Below are positions 20,556 through 29,161 of a stretch of 64,000 nucleotides of DNA, piece by piece. The stretch is taken from assembly GCF_022965755.1 (NCBI RefSeq), contig NZ_CP095187.1:1302001-1366000 (forward strand). Direction: 5' to 3'. Position 1 is the stretch's first letter. Every line of letters starts with the position of its first letter. The position numbers and the translations under genes are program-made. The notes below the pieces were generated by a model that did no database searches, was not told the origin of the DNA, and saw only the letters and a list, made by a program, of their open reading frames with translations. The DNA comes from Pseudoxanthomonas sp. F37. Its GTDB lineage: Bacteria; Pseudomonadota; Gammaproteobacteria; Xanthomonadales; Xanthomonadaceae.

Positions 20556-20615
20556 GCAAGGAAAGACCTGCCGGATTCCAGAAACCCGCATCGCAAGATG
20601 CGGGTTTCTTCGTTT
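20489..20615 (+). promoter_or_regulatory. Attenuator upstream of asnB (mutually exclusive hairpins)
   Basis: Four segments can pair in the classical way. Segment 1 (20489-20495, CATCGCC) pairs with segment 2 (20534-20540, GGCGATG) over 7 bp. Segment 2 (20535-20543, GCGATGCGG) pairs with segment 3 (20586-20594, CCGCATCGC) over 9 perfect bp as antiterminator. Segment 3 pairs with segment 4 as a 12-bp terminator. A ribosome stalled at the first Asn pairs would cover segment 1 and leave 2 free. A ribosome reaching the TAG at 20553 would cover segment 2, so the terminator forms. Confidence 0.78.
20581..20615 (+). terminator. Rho-independent terminator of the asnB attenuator
   Basis: A perfect 12-bp stem, GAAACCCGCATC (20581-20592) with GATGCGGGTTTC (20597-20608), has a GCAA loop and is followed by TTCGTTT. 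It lies 40 bp before asnB rather than after a gene, as expected of an attenuator. Confidence 0.85.
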
Positions 20616-20654
20616 CCGGCTTCCGCCACCGACCCCACCCAGGAGCTTCCACCC

Positions 20655-22346
20655 ATGTGTTCCATCTTCGGCATCTTCGGGCTGCAGCCCGGCGACGACA
20701 TCGCGGCCCTGCGAAGGCAGGCCCTGGAGCTGTCCCAGAAGCAGCGCCACCGCGGTCCCGACTGGAGCGGCGTGTACCACGACGGGGGCGCCATCCTGGT
20801 GCACGAGCGGCTGGCCATCGTCGACCCGGCCGGTGGTTCGCAGCCCTTGCGTTCGGCGGACGGCGACCTGGTGCTGGCCGTCAATGGCGAGATCTACAAC
20901 CATCGCGAACTCAAGGCGGAACTGGCGCAGGACTACGCCTTCCAGACCGGTTCGGACTGCGAAGTCATCAACGCGCTGTACCGCGAAGACGCGCCGGCGT
21001 CGTTCCTCAACCGTCTCAATGGCATCTTCGCTTTCGCATTGTGGGACAAGGCGACAGGGCATGCATTGATCGCGCGCGATCCGATCGGCGTCTGCCCGCT
21101 GTACTGGGGCCACGACCGCGAGGGCCGCCTGTGCGTGGCCTCGGAGATGAAGGCGCTGGCGCCGATCTGCGCCGACGTGGCGCAGTTCCCCCCGGGCCAC
21201 TATTACGACACCGCCACGCGCGCGCTGGTGAAGTACTACGAAAAGCCCTGGCGCGACTACGCGGCGGTCGAGGGCGTGCAGGTGCCGAAGGACGAACTGC
21301 GCGAAGCCTTCGAACGCGCGGTGCACCGGCAGCTGATGACCGACGTGCCCTACGGCGTGCTGCTCTCGGGCGGACTGGATTCCTCGCTGGTGGCGGCCGT
21401 GGCCGCGCGCTATGCGCGCCATCGCGTCGAGGACAACGACAGGACGGAGGCATGGTGGCCGCGGCTGCACTCCTTCGCCATCGGCCTGGAAGGCTCGCCC
21501 GACCTGGCCGCCGCCGAAGTCGCGGCGAAGGCGCTGGGCACGGTGCACCACGGGTTCACCTACACGTTCCAGGAGGGTCTGGATGCGATTCCCGAGGTGA
21601 TCCGCCACATCGAAACCTACGATGTCACCACCATCCGCGCCTCCACGCCCATGTACCTGCTGGCGCGGCGAATCAAGGCGATGGGGGTGAAGATGGTGCT
21701 GTCGGGCGAGGGCAGCGACGAGATCTTCGGCGGCTACCTGTACTTCCACAAGGCGCCGAACGCGCGCGAATTCCATGAGGAACTCGTGCGCAAGCTGGAC
21801 GCGCTGCACAACTACGACTGCCTGCGCGCCAACAAGTCGATGATGGCCTGGGGCGTGGAGCCGCGCGTGCCGTTCCTGGACGTGGAGTTCCTCGACGTGG
21901 CGATGAAGATGGATGCCGCGTACAAGATGGTCGACAAGACCCGCGATGGCGCGCGGCGGATGGAAAAGGGCGTGCTGCGCGAGGCCTTCGAAGGCTACCT
22001 GCCGGAGTCGATCCTGTGGCGGCAGAAGGAGCAGTTCAGCGATGGCGTGGGCTATGGCTGGATCGACGGCCTGAAGGCGCATGCCGAGGCGCAGGTCAGC
22101 GACCGCGAACTGGCGGCGGCCGACAAGCGTTTCCCGGTCAACCCGCCGCAAACCAAGGAAGCCTACTTCTACCGCACGCTGTTCGAGCAGCACTATCCCG
22201 GACAGGCCTGTGCGGAGACGGTGCCCGGCGGCAAGTCGATCGCCTGCTCGTCGCCGGCCGCCATCGCCTGGGATGCGAGCTTCGCCAAGATGGCCGATCC
22301 CTCGGGCCGCGCCGTTGCCGGCGTGCATGCATCGGCATTGTCCTGA
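20655..22346 (+). CDS. asnB: Asparagine synthase B (glutamine-hydrolysing)
   Basis: Makes asparagine from aspartate, ATP and glutamine. The 563-residue protein (E. coli AsnB 554) starts MCSIFGIFG, Cys2 being the glutaminase nucleophile. Conserved RHRGPDWSG, NGEIYNHREL and the synthetase ATP loop LLSGGLDSSL (about residues 236-245) are present, as is SGEGSDEIFGGY. AGGAG lies 9 bp before the ATG. Expression is probably governed by the Asn-codon leader immediately upstream. A convergent hairpin follows the stop. Confidence 0.97.
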   Translation: MCSIFGIFGLQPGDDIAALRRQALELSQKQRHRGPDWSGVYHDGGAILVHERLAIVDPAGGSQPLRSADGDLVLAVNGEIYNHRELKAELAQDYAFQTGSDCEVINALYREDAPASFLNRLNGIFAFALWDKATGHALIARDPIGVCPLYWGHDREGRLCVASEMKALAPICADVAQFPPGHYYDTATRALVKYYEKPWRDYAAVEGVQVPKDELREAFERAVHRQLMTDVPYGVLLSGGLDSSLVAAVAARYARHRVEDNDRTEAWWPRLHSFAIGLEGSPDLAAAEVAAKALGTVHHGFTYTFQEGLDAIPEVIRHIETYDVTTIRASTPMYLLARRIKAMGVKMVLSGEGSDEIFGGYLYFHKAPNAREFHEELVRKLDALHNYDCLRANKSMMAWGVEPRVPFLDVEFLDVAMKMDAAYKMVDKTRDGARRMEKGVLREAFEGYLPESILWRQKEQFSDGVGYGWIDGLKAHAEAQVSDRELAAADKRFPVNPPQTKEAYFYRTLFEQHYPGQACAETVPGGKSIACSSPAAIAWDASFAKMADPSGRAVAGVHASALS

Positions 22347-22366
22347 TCTTTCCATCTTTCGCCCAC

Positions 22367-22400
22367 ATCAACCCGCGCCGCGAAGCGGCGTCGGGTTGAT
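22367..22400. terminator. Hairpin between asnB and the convergent gene
   Basis: An inverted repeat (ATCAACCCG...CGGGTTGAT with a GC core and GAA loop) of about 15 bp with one bulge lies between two convergent genes. It lacks a long T run but is placed to end both transcripts. Confidence 0.6.
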
Positions 22401-22407
22401 TGAGGTG

Positions 22408-22884
22408 TCAGATGGCAGTGTTCACCAGTTGCTTGCCAAGACGAAGATGGTTTGGCGATAACCGTTTGATGCTGTCGAAGGCATCCTTGTAGGCTGAAAC
22501 GTCCCATTGCCAAGCCTCCTGGATCCGATACTGAGAGTCGTAAAGCATCCAGATCAGATAGTCCCAGTCATAGTTTGTGGCCTTTGGGACCCAAGTGACC
22601 AGGCTGCCACGCTTACCGCTAGGACGATTACCTTTGACCTGGTAACGAGCGCCATCGAAGATGAAGTCATGGCCCTTTTGAACTGCGGTTGTTCCTTGCA
22701 TGCCGCAGGAATAGGAGGCTGTAGAGCAGCCGACTAAGCGAGCCGCGTCATACTCGGACAGAACGGTTGTGATTTGGGGTGCATTTCCGAATGCTCGCTC
22801 CCAGGCCAGCGCTGCGCGCACCAACTGTTCACGCAAGCCTTCCATGGGGCTCGGTGGAGCCAATGGGGAGAGGGACGTCGTCAT
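22408..22884 (-). CDS. Conserved protein of unknown function, low-GC, possibly endonuclease-like
   Basis: 158 residues, no signal peptide or membrane helix. Visible features are SEYDAARLVG near residues 44-53 and GARYQVKGNRPSG at about 77-89, followed by TNYDWDYLIWMLYD. An acidic residue followed by a Q-V-K motif recalls PD-(D/E)xK nucleases, but this is only a motif-level resemblance. Base composition is clearly lower in GC and codon use less biased than in neighbours, suggesting recent transfer. Its ATG overlaps the stop of the acylase gene by 4 bp. Similar proteins appear scattered in other proteobacteria in my memory, without known function. Confidence 0.7.
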   Translation of the reverse strand: MTTSLSPLAPPSPMEGLREQLVRAALAWERAFGNAPQITTVLSEYDAARLVGCSTASYSCGMQGTTAVQKGHDFIFDGARYQVKGNRPSGKRGSLVTWVPKATNYDWDYLIWMLYDSQYRIQEAWQWDVSAYKDAFDSIKRLSPNHLRLGKQLVNTAI

Positions 22885-25262
22885 GGCCGCAGCGTGAGGG
22901 TATGGATCGCGTCGCCGGGCAGGAACGGTGTCGGCCTGCCATGCACCCAGTCGTCATGGCCGGCGCCCCAGAACGGCGACATCGGGTGGCCGCTCTGGCC
23001 ACCGGGCATGTGGATGATGCCGTCGGCCTCGTGACCGGGCGATACCACCATGCGCTCGGACGCGCCGAAGGCCGGGCCCTGCACGCGGGGCATGGCGCCG
23101 TCGCCGGCGAGCGCTTCGCCCGGCATGCAGAGCCGGGGCTTCAGGAAGGCAGGCAGGGCGTCGGCCAGCGGGTGGCAGATCCTGGCCGTATTGCGCTCGC
23201 CCCAGCGGCGCTCGGCCAGCGGCCCCTGTGCGGCCAGGTCGTCGCGCACTTCCTTCGCCGCATCTTCCAGCAGCGCGTCCCAGCTCGGGTAGCGGCGCGA
23301 GAGCAGGTGGGCCGGGCGTTGTTCGAGCAGCGGCCACACCACGCCCTCCAGCTGCGGCAGGTCGGGCATGACGAAGTCCTCGCCCAGCGCCGCCTGCGCG
23401 GGTGCGGTCAGACCGTCGGCGATGCGCGCGTGCACGGCCAGGCGCCAGGCGCGCACCAGGCGGTAGCTGACCGAATCGATGTCCGCGGTGCCCTCCCACC
23501 TCTTGCCGGCGTCGGCGAGGGCTTTCATGGCGGAGTCCGCCGGCGCCCTCGTGGCCTCGGCCTGCAGCAGCGTCCACCAGCGTTCCAGGAACAGCGCGCG
23601 ATCATCCAGCTGGATCGCCAGCAGGTCCTTTTCGGTGAAACGGTCCTTCGCCATCAGGCCATCGCGGATCTGCCTGGCGCGCGCGCCCAGCGCATAGCCG
23701 CCGTCGCCGACGCGCGCCAGCGCGTCGCCCTCGATCACGCGCGCGTTGGCGGTCCAGAGGCGGTGGTTTTCCGGCGACGTCAGCACGGGCGAGAGCTGAT
23801 AGGACAGGTCCCAGGGCGTGCAGGAGGGCGCCGCGTCGTCGTGGGACGGCGTGGCCGCACTCCGGTCGAGCGCATGCGCGCACGCACCCGCGCGCGAAGG
23901 CAGCGGGCCGAGGATGCGCCACGCGATGCGGCCATTGCGGTCGGCCACGACCAGGTTCTGCGCCGGCGTGGCGGTGCGCTGGGCCACGGCGAGGGCGGCG
24001 GACAGGTCGCCGGCCCGCGCCAGGTCGGACAGACCGAAGTTCAGTGCGCCCGGCAATTGCGCGACCCAGCGCAGCGCCAGTGCAGGACGGTCCCCTTCCG
24101 CGGGATGGACGATCGGGCCATGCCGGGTATCCAGCACCTCGAACGGCACGTCTTCGCCACCGGCCACCTGGATGGTTTCGGCATGGCGGGTGACGGGCTC
24201 GCAGCCCGGGTGGGCGCCGCCTCCGCACGGGACCACCGGGTACCAGTCCGCCGTGTCCGCGTAGCTGTTGGTGAAGCCCCAGGCGACGCGTCCGTTGCTG
24301 CCGACAATGATCGCGGGCAAGCCCGGCAGGCTGAAACCGGAGACATCGACCTTGCCGCCCGGCGCATGCGGGTCGGGATAGCGCAGGCGCACGCGGAACC
24401 AGATGCCCGGCGCGCGCAGTCCCAGGTGCATGTCGTCGGCGACGATGGCGCGGCCATCGGCGGTCAGCGCACCGGCGATGGCCCAGTTGTTGCTGCCGGG
24501 CGTGCCCTTGTCGGCCAGGCGCTGGTGGGAATCGGTCCTGGGCATCGGCAGCGTACGCAGGTCGACCTGGCCGGCATCCGGCAGCACGGCGTTGCCGCGC
24601 GGTTCGCCGAACAGCGGCGCGTCCCATTCGGTCCCGTCGTGAGCGAGCAGCGCGTACAGGTCCTGCGGCACATGCCGGCGGATCTGCCACAGGCCCAGCT
24701 CGCGCACGTTCTGCGCATCCTGCAGGTCGAAATACATGGCGTAGCCGGTGAGCGCCGAGTCCAGCACTTCCCATGGGCGCGGTTCCTGCCGCAGCAACAG
24801 GTAGGGCCAAGGCCTGGTGCGCAGGTCGCCGAGACCGGCGTTGACGCCGTCGGCATAGGCCTGCAGCTGCGGCATGCGGCCGCCCGCGAACGCGTCCAGG
24901 TTGGCCGACACGCGCGCGCGGATACGGTGGACGCGGCGTTCCTTGTCCAGGCCCACGGCGATGGGGCCGAACAGCGCCGCCAGCTCGCCCGCCGAGCTGC
25001 GGCGCATCAGGTCCATCTCGAAATAGCGCTCCTGCGCGTGCACGTAGCCCAGTGCGCGGACGGCGTCGGATTCGCTGGCCGCATCGATGGTCACCACGCC
25101 CAGGGCATCGCGTTGCACGCTGACGGGTGCCGACAGCCCCGCCAGGCCCGACTCGCCCTCCAGCTGCGCCAGGCTTCCCCGCAGCATCCACCATGCGATC
25201 AGGAGCACCGATACGATCAGGGCCAACAGCAGCAGCGCGATGCGCCGGGTCCACTTCAGCAT
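22881..25262 (-). CDS. Penicillin acylase family protein (S45 Ntn-hydrolase)
   Basis: 793-residue N-terminal-nucleophile hydrolase of the penicillin acylase family, which cleaves amides such as acyl-homoserine lactones or beta-lactams. A hydrophobic segment at residues 8-26 anchors or exports it to the periplasm. After an alpha-chain/spacer region the maturation site TPGSNNW places the nucleophile at Ser257, with family residues N258-N259-W260. The beta chain follows ([13 protein letters not shown]). The substrate cannot be told; acyl-homoserine-lactone acylase is one possibility. It may be co-translated with the low-GC gene downstream. Confidence 0.88.
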   Translation of the reverse strand: MLKWTRRIALLLLALIVSVLLIAWWMLRGSLAQLEGESGLAGLSAPVSVQRDALGVVTIDAASESDAVRALGYVHAQERYFEMDLMRRSSAGELAALFGPIAVGLDKERRVHRIRARVSANLDAFAGGRMPQLQAYADGVNAGLGDLRTRPWPYLLLRQEPRPWEVLDSALTGYAMYFDLQDAQNVRELGLWQIRRHVPQDLYALLAHDGTEWDAPLFGEPRGNAVLPDAGQVDLRTLPMPRTDSHQRLADKGTPGSNNWAIAGALTADGRAIVADDMHLGLRAPGIWFRVRLRYPDPHAPGGKVDVSGFSLPGLPAIIVGSNGRVAWGFTNSYADTADWYPVVPCGGGAHPGCEPVTRHAETIQVAGGEDVPFEVLDTRHGPIVHPAEGDRPALALRWVAQLPGALNFGLSDLARAGDLSAALAVAQRTATPAQNLVVADRNGRIAWRILGPLPSRAGACAHALDRSAATPSHDDAAPSCTPWDLSYQLSPVLTSPENHRLWTANARVIEGDALARVGDGGYALGARARQIRDGLMAKDRFTEKDLLAIQLDDRALFLERWWTLLQAEATRAPADSAMKALADAGKRWEGTADIDSVSYRLVRAWRLAVHARIADGLTAPAQAALGEDFVMPDLPQLEGVVWPLLEQRPAHLLSRRYPSWDALLEDAAKEVRDDLAAQGPLAERRWGERNTARICHPLADALPAFLKPRLCMPGEALAGDGAMPRVQGPAFGASERMVVSPGHEADGIIHMPGGQSGHPMSPFWGAGHDDWVHGRPTPFLPGDAIHTLTLRP

Positions 25263-25419
25263 TGCGGGTCCTGAGGCTAGGGGCGGGCGGGGCGATTATT
25301 CCACGGAAGCGATGACGGTCCATGCCGCGGCGCGACGACGAACGCGACTGATTCCGATTCGGCCGCCAGCCGGCCGGATGGGGCATCCTGTGCGCCTCGC
25401 TACAGGAGCCGTACCCCCC

Positions 25420-25905
25420 ATGAAAGGCCACCCGGACGTCGTCGACTACCTCAAGTTCCTGCTGCGCGGCGAGCTGGCCGCGCGCGACCAGTACTTCATC
25501 CATTCGCGCCGTTACGAGGACCAGGGCCTGAAGGCGCTGTTCCACCGCATCGACCACGAGATGCAGGAAGAGACCCAGCACGCCGACGCGCTGCTGCGCC
25601 GCATCCTGTTCCTGGAAGGCGACCCGGACATGCGCCCGGAAGCCTTCACGCCGGGCAGGACCGTCGAGGAGATGCTGCAGCGCGACCTGGAGGTCGAGTA
25701 CGCGGTGCGCGCGCACCTGGCCAAGGGTGTGGCCCTGTGCGAGCAGCACGGCGACTACGTCAGCCGCGAGATCCTGCTGGCCCAGCTGAAGGACACCGAG
25801 GAAGACCACGCGCACTGGCTGGAACAGCAGCTGGGGCTGATCAGGCGCCTGGGCATCGAGCTGTACCTGACGTCCAAGCTCGACGGCGAACCGGCCGCCA
25901 CGTAA
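25420..25905 (+). CDS. bfr: Bacterioferritin-type ferritin lacking the heme-ligand Met
   Basis: 161-residue four-helix iron-storage protein with close bacterioferritin similarity ([37 protein letters not shown]). Ferroxidase ligands corresponding to E18, E51, H54, E94, E127 and H130 are present. The residue aligned with E. coli Met52, the heme ligand, is Thr (EETQHA instead of DEMKHA). This suggests a non-heme subunit, as in known two-subunit bacterioferritins. Start ATG 25420 follows CAGGAG. No second bfr gene is in the window. Confidence 0.9.
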   Translation: MKGHPDVVDYLKFLLRGELAARDQYFIHSRRYEDQGLKALFHRIDHEMQEETQHADALLRRILFLEGDPDMRPEAFTPGRTVEEMLQRDLEVEYAVRAHLAKGVALCEQHGDYVSREILLAQLKDTEEDHAHWLEQQLGLIRRLGIELYLTSKLDGEPAAT

Positions 25906-25971
25906 CCGCGGGTCTGGCGCTCGGCATCAGCCCCGTATTTCCTGGCCGTTGCGCAAGATGCCGCGCTGGCC

Positions 25972-26045
25972 GTAGGAGCGCCCCATGAGCGCGATGCTGT
26001 TGACGCCGGCAACGCAAGAGCATCGCGGGCATGGCCCGCTCCTAC
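25972..26045. repeat. GTAG-type REP inverted pair
   Basis: GTAGGAGCGC at 25972 and its inverted partner ending in GCGCTCCTAC-like sequence at 26045 (here CCCGCTCCTAC) flank a ~30-bp centre with GCGATGC/GCATCGC arms. The right-hand foot provides the TAG stop of tpmT read on the minus strand. Confidence 0.85.
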
Positions 26046-26704
26046 AGATGTCCCTTCGTCAGGTGGTACACGGCAGTGTCCAGCGCACTCAGGCCTTCCT
26101 CGCGGAAGCGCGGCTCCTGGTCGAGGATGTCGCGCCGTTCCAGCAGGCTGTGGCGCCACGGTGCCGCGAACAATGCGTCCACTTCCGCCTGTTCCACCGA
26201 GAAGGGCGGACCGGCCTTCTCGGCCTGCGGATACTCCAGCGTGATGAGCAGTCCCTGGCATCCGGCCGGGAGCGATGCATAGACCGTGTCGCGATAGCGC
26301 AGGCGCAGGTCCGGGGGCAGCGCGATCAGCGCCGCGCGGTCGTAGACCCCGGCCACCTCCGCGAGCAACGCCGGATCCAGCCCGAATGCATCGCCCAGGA
26401 TGATCTCCACAGGACCGGCGCTGAAGTGCTCGCCGTAGCGGCTGGTCGTGCGCACGGGCGCCAGGCCTGCCTCATCGAAGAACTGCGTCACGGCCAGCGG
26501 CGACAGCTCCACGCCCAGCACCCGATGGCCCTGCGCGGCCAGCCAGTGCATGTCGAGCGATTTCCCGCACAGCGGTACCAGCACGCGGCTGCCCGCCGGC
26601 AGCTGCAGCGAGGGCCAGTGCTTTTCCAGCAGCGGCATCACGTCGCCGCGATGGAAGCCGATCTGCCCTTCCTGCCAGCGTTGCAACCAGAAATCGGCGT
26701 CCAT
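26042..26704 (-). CDS. tpm: Thiopurine S-methyltransferase
   Basis: SAM-dependent methyltransferase of the bacterial TPMT family, which methylates thiopurines and, in bacteria, selenite/tellurite. The 220-residue protein has the N-terminal [14 protein letters not shown] signature, SAM motif [16 protein letters not shown] and [12 protein letters not shown]. Its final codons read Gly-His-Leu then TAG, and the TAG belongs to the REP palindrome that begins there. Co-factor binding residues look intact. Confidence 0.93.
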   Translation of the reverse strand: MDADFWLQRWQEGQIGFHRGDVMPLLEKHWPSLQLPAGSRVLVPLCGKSLDMHWLAAQGHRVLGVELSPLAVTQFFDEAGLAPVRTTSRYGEHFSAGPVEIILGDAFGLDPALLAEVAGVYDRAALIALPPDLRLRYRDTVYASLPAGCQGLLITLEYPQAEKAGPPFSVEQAEVDALFAAPWRHSLLERRDILDQEPRFREEGLSALDTAVYHLTKGHL

Positions 26705-26861
26705 TGTCGCGGTCCTCGTCGGTGTCCGTAGATCGAAACGTGCCTGGATGTTGCCGGGGTACTTTCACGACCGGGCCGGGCGACTGCACCCCCGGTCGAC
26801 TTTCCGCAGCGCCCCCTGAAACCATGGTTGGCGGCGGTGGCGAGCGCGCCCATGCGGTGAA

Positions 26862-29105
26862 CTACTGGACGTCCAGCCCGTCGACCTTCTGCCACCCCCG
26901 CGGCAACAACCCGCCCCGCGTCGCCCGCGCGCCGACATACTCGTCCAGGTCCTTGAACGACAGGCTCATCGTGCGCTGCCCGCTCTTCACCAGCAGCGTG
27001 CTGCCCGGCGCGACGGCGGCGATGGCGACCACGCGCTCGGTGCCCAGCTTGGCCTTCGGGATTTCGATCAGCTTGTTGCCCTTGCCCTTGTCCAGTTCGG
27101 GCAGTTCGCTGACCGGGAATGCCAGCAGGTGGCCCGCGCTGGTCACGGCGACGATGCGGTCGGTCCCGACGTTGGCCACCTGTGCGGGCTGCAGCACGCC
27201 CGCGCCCGGGGTCAGGTTGAGCATCGCCTTGCCCGCCTTCTGGCGTCCGGTGAGGTTTTCGAAGCGGGTGACGAAGCCATAGCCGTGCGAGGACGCCAGC
27301 ACGAAGCGGCTGTCGTTGTCGCCGCTGGCCAGTGCCCGGAACGACGCGCCCGCCGCCGGCGAGAAGCGGCCGGTCAGCGGCTCGCCGTTGCCGCGCGCAG
27401 AGGGCAGCGTGTGCACGGCGGTGGAGTAGCTGCGGCCTTCCGAATCCAGGAAGGCCACCTGTTGCGTGCTGCGCGAGCGTACCGCCGCCAGCAGACTGTC
27501 GCCGTCGCGGTAGGACAGCGTGGCGGCATCCACGTCGTGGCCCTTGGCGGCGCGGATCCAGCCCTTCTCCGACAGCACCACCGTCATCGGCTCGCTGGCG
27601 ACCAGTTCGGTTTCGTCCAGTGCCTGCGCGGCATCGCGCTGCACCAGCGGCGACAGGCGCGCGTCGCCGAATTTCTTCGCGTCCGCCGTCAGTTCGTCCT
27701 TGATCAGCTTCTTCAGCTTGGGCTTGGAGTCCAGGATGGCGGCGATCTTCTCGCGCTCGGCCTGCAGTTCGTCCTGCTCGCCGCGGATCTTCATTTCCTC
27801 CAGGCGGGCGAGCTGCTTCAGCTTGGTGTCCAGGATGTAGTCGGCCTGTTCCTCGCTCAGCGCGAAGCGCGCGATCAGCGCGGCCTTGGGTTCGTCCTCG
27901 GTGCGGATGATGCGGATGACTTCATCCAGGTTGAGGAACGCGACCAGCAGGCCTTCCAACAGGTGCAGGCGACGCTCGACCTTTTCCAGCCGGTGTTTGA
28001 GGCGGCGCGTCACCGTATCGCTGCGGAACGCCAGCCATTCGGTCAGCAGCATCTTCAGGTTCTTGACCTGCGGCCGGCCGTCCAGCCCGATGATGTTCAG
28101 GTTGACCCGGTAGCTCTTCTCCAGGTCGGTGGTGGCGAACAGGTGGCCCATCAGCTGCTCCGCGTCCACGCGGCTGGAGCGCGGGATCAGCACCACGCGC
28201 ACCGGGTTGGCATGGTCGGATTCGTCGCGGATGTCTTCCAGCCAGGGCAGCTTCTTGGCCCGCATCTGCGCCGCGATCTGCTCGATCACCTTCGACGGCG
28301 ACACCTGGTAGGGCAGGGCATCGATGACGATGTTGGCGTTGTCCTTGCGCCACACGGCGCGTGCGCGCACGCTGCCGGTGCCGTTCTCGTACAGGGTGCG
28401 CAGGTCGGACGCCGCGGTGATGATCTCCGCCCTGGTGGGGTAGTCCGGGCCGCGCACGTGTTCGCACAGGTCGGCCACGGTCGCGTCCGGGTCGTCGATC
28501 AGGCGGATGCAGGCGCTGACGATCTCGTTGAGGTTGTGCGGGGGTACGTCGGTGGCCATGCCGACGGCGATGCCGGTGGTGCCGTTGAGCAGCAGGTGCG
28601 GCAGGCGTGCCGGCAGCCAGGTGGGTTCCTCCAGCGTGCCGTCGAAGTTGGGCGTCCAGTCCACCGTGCCCTGGCCCAGTTCGCCCAGCAGCACCTCGGC
28701 GATGGGCGTGAGCTTGGACTCGGTGTAGCGCATGGCGGCGAACGACTTAGGATCGTCCGGCGAACCGAAGTTGCCCTGGCCCTCGATCAGCGGGTAGCGG
28801 TACGAGAACGGCTGCGCCATCAGCACCAGCGCTTCGTAGCAGGCGCTGTCGCCGTGCGGATGGTACTTGCCGATCACGTCGCCCACGGTGCGTGCGGACT
28901 TCTTCGGCTTGGCGCCGGCGTTCAGGCCCAGCTCGCTCATCGAATAGACGATGCGCCGCTGCACCGGCTTCAGCCCGTCGCCGATGAAGGGCAGGGCGCG
29001 GTCCAGCACCACGTACATCGAGTAGTCGAGGTAGGCGCGCTCGGCGTACTCGCGCAGCGGGATCTGCTCGAAGCCGTGGAAGGTGGGGCGGATCGTTTCG
29101 GTCAT
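26862..29105 (-). CDS. parC: DNA topoisomerase IV subunit A
   Basis: Breakage-reunion subunit of topoisomerase IV, which decatenates daughter chromosomes with ParE. 747 residues. The catalytic Tyr127 lies in AAMRYTES after Arg126. The quinolone-resistance region [10 protein letters not shown] has the wild-type Ser87 and Glu91. The C-terminal domain has beta-pinwheel repeats; the full-length GyrA-box is absent, as expected of ParC. The 157-bp gap to tpm shows no gene. It is transcribed alone. Confidence 0.96.
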   Translation of the reverse strand: MTETIRPTFHGFEQIPLREYAERAYLDYSMYVVLDRALPFIGDGLKPVQRRIVYSMSELGLNAGAKPKKSARTVGDVIGKYHPHGDSACYEALVLMAQPFSYRYPLIEGQGNFGSPDDPKSFAAMRYTESKLTPIAEVLLGELGQGTVDWTPNFDGTLEEPTWLPARLPHLLLNGTTGIAVGMATDVPPHNLNEIVSACIRLIDDPDATVADLCEHVRGPDYPTRAEIITAASDLRTLYENGTGSVRARAVWRKDNANIVIDALPYQVSPSKVIEQIAAQMRAKKLPWLEDIRDESDHANPVRVVLIPRSSRVDAEQLMGHLFATTDLEKSYRVNLNIIGLDGRPQVKNLKMLLTEWLAFRSDTVTRRLKHRLEKVERRLHLLEGLLVAFLNLDEVIRIIRTEDEPKAALIARFALSEEQADYILDTKLKQLARLEEMKIRGEQDELQAEREKIAAILDSKPKLKKLIKDELTADAKKFGDARLSPLVQRDAAQALDETELVASEPMTVVLSEKGWIRAAKGHDVDAATLSYRDGDSLLAAVRSRSTQQVAFLDSEGRSYSTAVHTLPSARGNGEPLTGRFSPAAGASFRALASGDNDSRFVLASSHGYGFVTRFENLTGRQKAGKAMLNLTPGAGVLQPAQVANVGTDRIVAVTSAGHLLAFPVSELPELDKGKGNKLIEIPKAKLGTERVVAIAAVAPGSTLLVKSGQRTMSLSFKDLDEYVGARATRGGLLPRGWQKVDGLDVQ

Positions 29106-29161
29106 TGCGGGCGTGCGGTCTGCGGGTCGGAAAACCCGGCCATTCTACCCGCCGCCCCGTC

